This document shows, one piece after another, positions 15,752-18,725 of a stretch of 18,725 nucleotides of DNA (the stretch's first letter is position 1; every line of letters starts with the position of its first letter). The translations under genes and the position numbers were made by a program. The notes under the pieces were generated by a model. The model saw only the letters and a program-made list of their open reading frames with translations. It had not been told where the DNA came from and did not search any database. Source of the stretch: Veillonella sp. (lineage in GTDB: Bacteria; Bacillota; Negativicutes; Veillonellales; Veillonellaceae); contig NZ_DXLG01000023.1 in assembly GCF_019414865.1 (NCBI RefSeq), positions 1 through 18,725 of the forward strand. Reading direction: 5' to 3'.

Positions 15752-16357
15752 ATGGTTATCACTAATAGATTGGGGATTACCGATTCCCCAACATTGGCTA
15801 GAGAAGAAGAACGAATTAGTAAAAAAACAGCAACAACACTGTTTGAAGAAAACTTACTTAATGATATGCCTAGTGGTACGTGGACTACCTTGCAAAGAAT
15901 CCATACTATATTATTCCAAGATATATATGATTTTGCTGGTGCATTACGAAGTGTGAATATTGCTAAAGGCAATTTCCGCTTTGTTCCTGTCATGTATCTT
16001 GCTGAAGCAGTTAGAACCATTGAAGATATGCCGCAATCTACTTTTGATGAAATTGTGGAAAAGTATGTTGAAATGAATGTCGCTCATCCTTTTAGAGAAG
16101 GTAATGGGCGTAGCATGCGATTATGGCTTGATCATATGTTGTGTACAGAACTACAAAAGACCATCGATTGGAGTCAGGTTGATAAAGAGCAATATTTGTC
16201 TGCTATGGAACGAAGCCCGGTAAATGACTTAGAAATAAAAGCGGTTTTATCTAAAGCACTTACCAGTGATATTAATAATCGAGAACTATTTATGAAAGGC
16301 CTTGACCATAGTTATTATTTTGAAGGATATCAATTGTTTAAAAGTGAAGATTTATAA
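15752..16357 (+). CDS. Fic-family AMP-transferase with C-terminal inhibitory motif (class III)
   Basis: Protein of 201 residues with the complete Fic active site HPFREGNGRSMR at 112-123 (catalytic H112, E116, R120, R123), so nucleotidyl (usually AMP) transfer from ATP to a target hydroxyl is expected. The target-binding flap region is around KGNFRFVPV (72-80). Near the C-terminus is SYYFEG (187-192), matching the inhibitory motif (S/T)xxxE(G/N) of class III Fic proteins. The distance from catalytic His to inhibitory Glu is 79 residues. As I recall, this equals the spacing in Neisseria NmFic (H107/E186) and Enterococcus EfFic (H111/E190). Y188 would be the auto-AMPylated tyrosine. No separate antitoxin gene is adjacent, consistent with self-inhibition. 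ATG 15752 has AAAAAGGAGG upstream. A membrane-protein gene starts 11 nt downstream. Confidence 0.9.
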   Translation: MVITNRLGITDSPTLAREEERISKKTATTLFEENLLNDMPSGTWTTLQRIHTILFQDIYDFAGALRSVNIAKGNFRFVPVMYLAEAVRTIEDMPQSTFDEIVEKYVEMNVAHPFREGNGRSMRLWLDHMLCTELQKTIDWSQVDKEQYLSAMERSPVNDLEIKAVLSKALTSDINNRELFMKGLDHSYYFEGYQLFKSEDL

Positions 16358-16368
16358 GGTATAGAATT

Positions 16369-16938
16369 GTGAATGGTTTGTTTGGCCCATATATAGAAAA
16401 ATGGATGCGTTTTATCACTGTTAAAAATATGTTGTCATTAGCTGTGGTATCAGCAATCATAACTGATATAGGGTTATATATATTAACGCTAATTTTCCCA
16501 AAGAGTCCATTTTTTAAAACATTTATTTGGGAGGTTATAGGCCCTATAGAACTTGAAGCAGTTCCTCTTATAGGATATGTACTTGGAATTGTAGCGTTTG
16601 TTCTTGTATCTTCTGGTATTTTATATGGTATTTTTAAGGTCTTTAAGGGGCAGGTTACATATAAGCAACTTGTGGCAGACATGCTTTTAAATAGTTGTAT
16701 TACTAGTTGGATTCATTTGATTTTCGTACTTTTTGCTGCGCCTATTTATCTTTTCTTGGATTTACATACTAAAGGCGGATCCGGTGGATTAAGCACCATA
16801 GAACTATTTAATGTCATTATCATGGCGCAACTGATGTCTAAGCAATTTGGATTGAGTCCTTGGATAACCGGTATTGCATTTTATATCGTATCCTTTGTCT
16901 TTGGCATAGGTGGCATTATGTTGTCTATGTCTCTTTAA
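16369..16938 (+). CDS. Small polytopic membrane protein, possibly Yip1-like
   Basis: I do not firmly recognise this 189-residue protein. It has four or five strongly hydrophobic helices (about 20-42, 64-90, 108-132, 144-160 and 163-188), a short amphipathic N-terminus with KWMRFI, and no visible catalytic motif. The topology resembles bacterial Yip1-domain proteins. The start is a GTG at 16369, 11 nt after the fic stop codon, with AAGG at 16356-16359 overlapping the fic stop, so translation is probably coupled to fic. The first internal ATG (about 16405) has no better ribosome binding site. Two more proteins of similar type follow. A terminator lies at 16958-16993. Confidence 0.65.
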   Translation: MNGLFGPYIEKWMRFITVKNMLSLAVVSAIITDIGLYILTLIFPKSPFFKTFIWEVIGPIELEAVPLIGYVLGIVAFVLVSSGILYGIFKVFKGQVTYKQLVADMLLNSCITSWIHLIFVLFAAPIYLFLDLHTKGGSGGLSTIELFNVIIMAQLMSKQFGLSPWITGIAFYIVSFVFGIGGIMLSMSL

Positions 16939-16957
16939 ATACATATGTAATGGAAAT

Positions 16958-16993
16958 GTTGATAGATGCTATTAGGTGTCTATCAACTTTTTT
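16958..16993 (+). terminator. Intrinsic terminator after the fic-linked membrane gene
   Basis: GTTGATAGA (16958-16966) and TCTATCAAC (16979-16987) form a perfect 9-bp stem with a 12-nt loop followed by seven T. It ends the fic transcription unit. Confidence 0.85.
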
Positions 16994-17032
16994 ATTACTA
17001 TATTTGTTTGCATAATTTACAATAAATTTATA

Positions 17033-17061
17033 TTTAATTTAAAAGTGTATTATGATACAAT
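17033..17061 (+). promoter_or_regulatory. Candidate promoter of the membrane gene at 17104
   Basis: TTTAAT (17033-17038) and TACAAT (17056-17061) are spaced by 17 nt in a very AT-rich stretch, about 40 nt before the gene's start. Confidence 0.4.
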
Positions 17062-17103
17062 GATAGAAATATATGTGCTTTTGATGTATTTGGAGGGGAA
17101 CAT

Positions 17104-17775
17104 ATGGAACGAAAATGGTATTTAGATCTTTGGGCACTTATTAGAGCGCCATTTAAACGTGGCATTCCAGAGATTGTTGAATTTGGTACAACTCACCGAG
17201 GGTTTGCATGTGCCATGGGTATGCTTGTTATTAGTATGCTTGTGAGTTGGATTATACAAGCGGGGATGTCCTATTCCCTAGGTGCTTCACCTTTACAGCT
17301 AGGAGCTGCGTTGGGAGTCATGGCTGGGGCAGGCTTTTTTGCACTAGTCTTTTATGCATTAATTGCATTTGCTATATTAGCCATTTATTCAGTGCTCTTT
17401 AGTTCAGTGGCTAATAAATTTGGTGCTCATACTAATTATGAGTCTATACTAAAGATTTGTTGGTATGAAAGTGCATATTCTATGTTCATATCCCTTGTTT
17501 TATCGATTATTCAAGTGATTTTGATTCTTATCATTCAAGGGTTAAGCTTAGATATTTACGCAGATGAGACTCTTTTGTATATCATTAGTTTCACCTATAT
17601 TATTTTAGAAATTGTGTTATACATTTGGTATTTCTGGTTGAGCTTAACACTTATGGCACGTCAAATCAAAAAGGGACATCTAGCAACATTTGGTATTGGG
17701 CTTTTGGCATCTTTAATTCCAGTAGTCCTTATTGGTATTTTGGTAGGCATGGTTATGCTTGCTACATCTAGATAA
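17104..17775 (+). CDS. Polytopic membrane protein, Yip1-like
   Basis: Protein of 223 residues with five or six membrane helices (about 32-54, 66-98, 120-146, 155-180 and 193-220). The cytoplasmic N-terminus reads WYLDLWALIRAPFKRG, similar to the entry segment of Yip1-domain proteins, whose bacterial members have no well-established function. No enzyme or channel motif is seen. The start ATG 17104 follows GGAGGGG at good distance. It has its own promoter-like sequence and its own terminator, so it is probably a single-gene unit. The partial gene at 18656 begins with a similar WYKD segment and may be a paralogue. The family call is tentative. Confidence 0.65.
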   Translation: MERKWYLDLWALIRAPFKRGIPEIVEFGTTHRGFACAMGMLVISMLVSWIIQAGMSYSLGASPLQLGAALGVMAGAGFFALVFYALIAFAILAIYSVLFSSVANKFGAHTNYESILKICWYESAYSMFISLVLSIIQVILILIIQGLSLDIYADETLLYIISFTYIILEIVLYIWYFWLSLTLMARQIKKGHLATFGIGLLASLIPVVLIGILVGMVMLATSR

Positions 17776-17796
17776 TTACATAGTATGAAAAATATG

Positions 17797-17826
17797 AAAG
17801 CAAGGTATGAATATACCTTGCTTTTG
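17797..17826 (+). terminator. Intrinsic terminator after the Yip1-like gene
   Basis: A perfect 12-bp stem, AAAGCAAGGTAT (17797-17808) with 17813-17824, has loop GAAT and a short T-tract. It separates the gene from the next membrane protein. Confidence 0.85.
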
Positions 17827-17901
17827 TGCTATAATGATGAACAGAGTATGAATTAAAAATAAAATGATTGTTATAAATTCGTAATCGTTGTGTTGTGTGA
17901 T

Positions 17902-17925
17902 GCATCATTCTATATAGAATGGTGC
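17902..17925. promoter_or_regulatory. 24-bp near-perfect palindrome, candidate operator
   Basis: The sequence runs from GCATCATTCTA to TAGAATGGTGC with no spacer beyond the central TA; 11 of 12 base pairs match. It lies about 30 nt before the start of the next membrane gene and has no T-tract. A dimeric repressor site is therefore more likely than a terminator. Confidence 0.45.
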
Positions 17926-17956
17926 TATTCTTGTTGTGTAAAAGGTGGTGAGAGGC

Positions 17957-18640
17957 ATGATGGGAGGTTTAGTAGAGTTCGTTTATCGCTTATTAAACCC
18001 CATTGAAGAAAAACATCCGCGCATGTACCACTATGATGTTACCTATGGACAGCTTGCATGGATGTTGGTATTGGCCCTCATATGTTATCAATTTACCATC
18101 GTTGGTGAAAGCGTCTATTTAGATGCTATACGAGCATTTATACGTAATTCATCGCTTTTGGTAAAGTGGCAATTGTTTTCGCTTCCCGTAGGGCAGCATG
18201 AAATACAAGTCTTTTTTGAGCAGCTAAGTAAGCCTCGTGAGTTTTGGAATGTAGGTCGCTTTACGTGGGTAATTTTAAAAGCGGCGCTTATGTCCGGTAT
18301 CTTGTTAGGTTACGCTATGTTGCAAAAACGTAAGTTCTACATTCGTGGCGTAGTAACTGGTGTTTTACACATGATGGCCTTTGCTCAACTAGTAGTAGCT
18401 ATGATTACTCTGACGGCGGGTATTATGTTGATTCTTACATCCATACCGATTTTGTTGCAAGCCATTATTGGCTTTTGCATGATTGTTTTATGCATTCTTA
18501 GTACTGTATTGCTATTACAGACTATGGGACGCATAGCCGGAGCGTGTATTAATGGCAGTACTTATGAAGGGCTCAGCATTATGTTAATCGCTGTTTTAGT
18601 ATCACTATTATGTGAAGTGCTATATACATTAACTCGATAA
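17957..18640 (+). CDS. Polytopic membrane protein of unknown function
   Basis: Not recognised with confidence. The protein has 227 residues: an N-terminal amphipathic segment (LVEFVYRLLNPIEEKHPRMY), then about five hydrophobic helices, a central soluble loop (about 65-95), and a last helix ending in LCEVLYTLTR. It resembles its neighbours in size and topology. The frame is open to GTG codons at 17945 and 17948, but those belong to the ribosome binding site GGTGGTGA (17944-17951), which sits 5 nt before ATG 17957. ATG 17960 is also possible. A palindromic operator candidate lies upstream. The next gene starts 15 nt downstream, so the two probably form an operon. Confidence 0.65.
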   Translation: MMGGLVEFVYRLLNPIEEKHPRMYHYDVTYGQLAWMLVLALICYQFTIVGESVYLDAIRAFIRNSSLLVKWQLFSLPVGQHEIQVFFEQLSKPREFWNVGRFTWVILKAALMSGILLGYAMLQKRKFYIRGVVTGVLHMMAFAQLVVAMITLTAGIMLILTSIPILLQAIIGFCMIVLCILSTVLLLQTMGRIAGACINGSTYEGLSIMLIAVLVSLLCEVLYTLTR

Positions 18641-18655
18641 TATATAAGGAGTATT

Positions 18656-18702
18656 ATGGCTTGGTATAAAGATATATTACATTTATTTACAAAGTTGAGT
18701 GA
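18656..18702 (+). CDS. Start of a further membrane-associated gene, cut by contig end
   Basis: ATG 18656 is preceded by AAGGAG (18646-18651) at ideal spacing and encodes MAWYKDILHLFTKLS before the sequence turns into adapter. The opening WYKD resembles WYLD in the gene at 17104, so a member of the same family is plausible. Only about 15 codons are genuine. The apparent continuation (DCLLYTSD) is mostly adapter-encoded and must not be used. Confidence 0.6.
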
Positions 18703-18725
18703 CTGTCTCTTATACACATCTGACG
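18703..18725 (+). other. Nextera sequencing adapter remnant
   Basis: Positions 18703-18721 read CTGTCTCTTATACACATCT, the reverse complement of the Tn5 mosaic end used in Nextera libraries. The next bases, GACG, match the start of the read-1 adapter tail. This is untrimmed library sequence at a contig edge, not genomic DNA. Confidence 0.97.

Noticed and set aside
15752..16357. Fic gene as half of a Fic/Doc toxin-antitoxin pair
   Set aside because: No small antitoxin gene (FicA or Phd type) lies beside it, and the protein carries its own inhibitory motif. The following gene is a polytopic membrane protein.

Overview
The window looks like a chromosomal segment of a diderm Firmicute (Negativicutes), most likely Veillonella or a close relative. 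The reasons are an AT-rich sequence with strong Firmicute-type ribosome binding sites, combined with an outer-membrane porin carrying an N-terminal S-layer-homology (SLH) domain, plus an anaerobic C4-dicarboxylate carrier. The genus is inferred from gene content; no rRNA gene is present. The last 23 bases match a Nextera transposon sequencing adapter, so the right edge is the end of a draft contig.

Layout, left to right. (1) 1-2982: two paralogous 4-5-helix membrane proteins with paired-histidine (ferric-reductase-like, haem b) signatures flank an SLH porin (OmpM type). A good Fur-box match precedes the porin, suggesting an iron-responsive group. (2) 3097-5384: an MFS exporter followed by a LysR regulator, closed by a perfect 28-bp palindrome. 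(3) 5420-7210, minus strand: a YeiH-family (UPF0324) transporter followed by a LysE/ArgO-type amino-acid exporter. (4) 7553-8098: a beta-carbonic anhydrase. (5) 8186-8413: a nested inverted-repeat element with near-identical 20-bp ends (MITE-like). It abuts a candidate promoter and BirA operator for bioD. (6) 8508-10769: bioD and bioA, two late steps of biotin synthesis. (7) 10989-12329: a Dcu-type C4-dicarboxylate carrier. (8) 12432-15612: a zinc-uptake locus, with znuC, znuB and a Fur/Zur-family regulator on the minus strand, divergent from the lipoprotein znuA. The intergenic space has two face-to-face promoters and three GCAACT repeats. The ATPase has a six-copy hexanucleotide repeat in its C-terminal tail. 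(9) 15752-18702: a Fic protein with an apparent class III auto-inhibitory motif, closely followed by three small polytopic membrane proteins (possibly Yip1-like) and the start of a fourth gene.

The genes are mostly transport, metal homeostasis and cofactor functions, in short transcription units separated by clear intrinsic terminators. No rRNA, tRNA, CRISPR array, transposase or prophage gene was seen. The least explained parts are the 228-bp nested inverted repeat, the Fic plus membrane-protein cluster, and the two haem-type membrane proteins around the porin.
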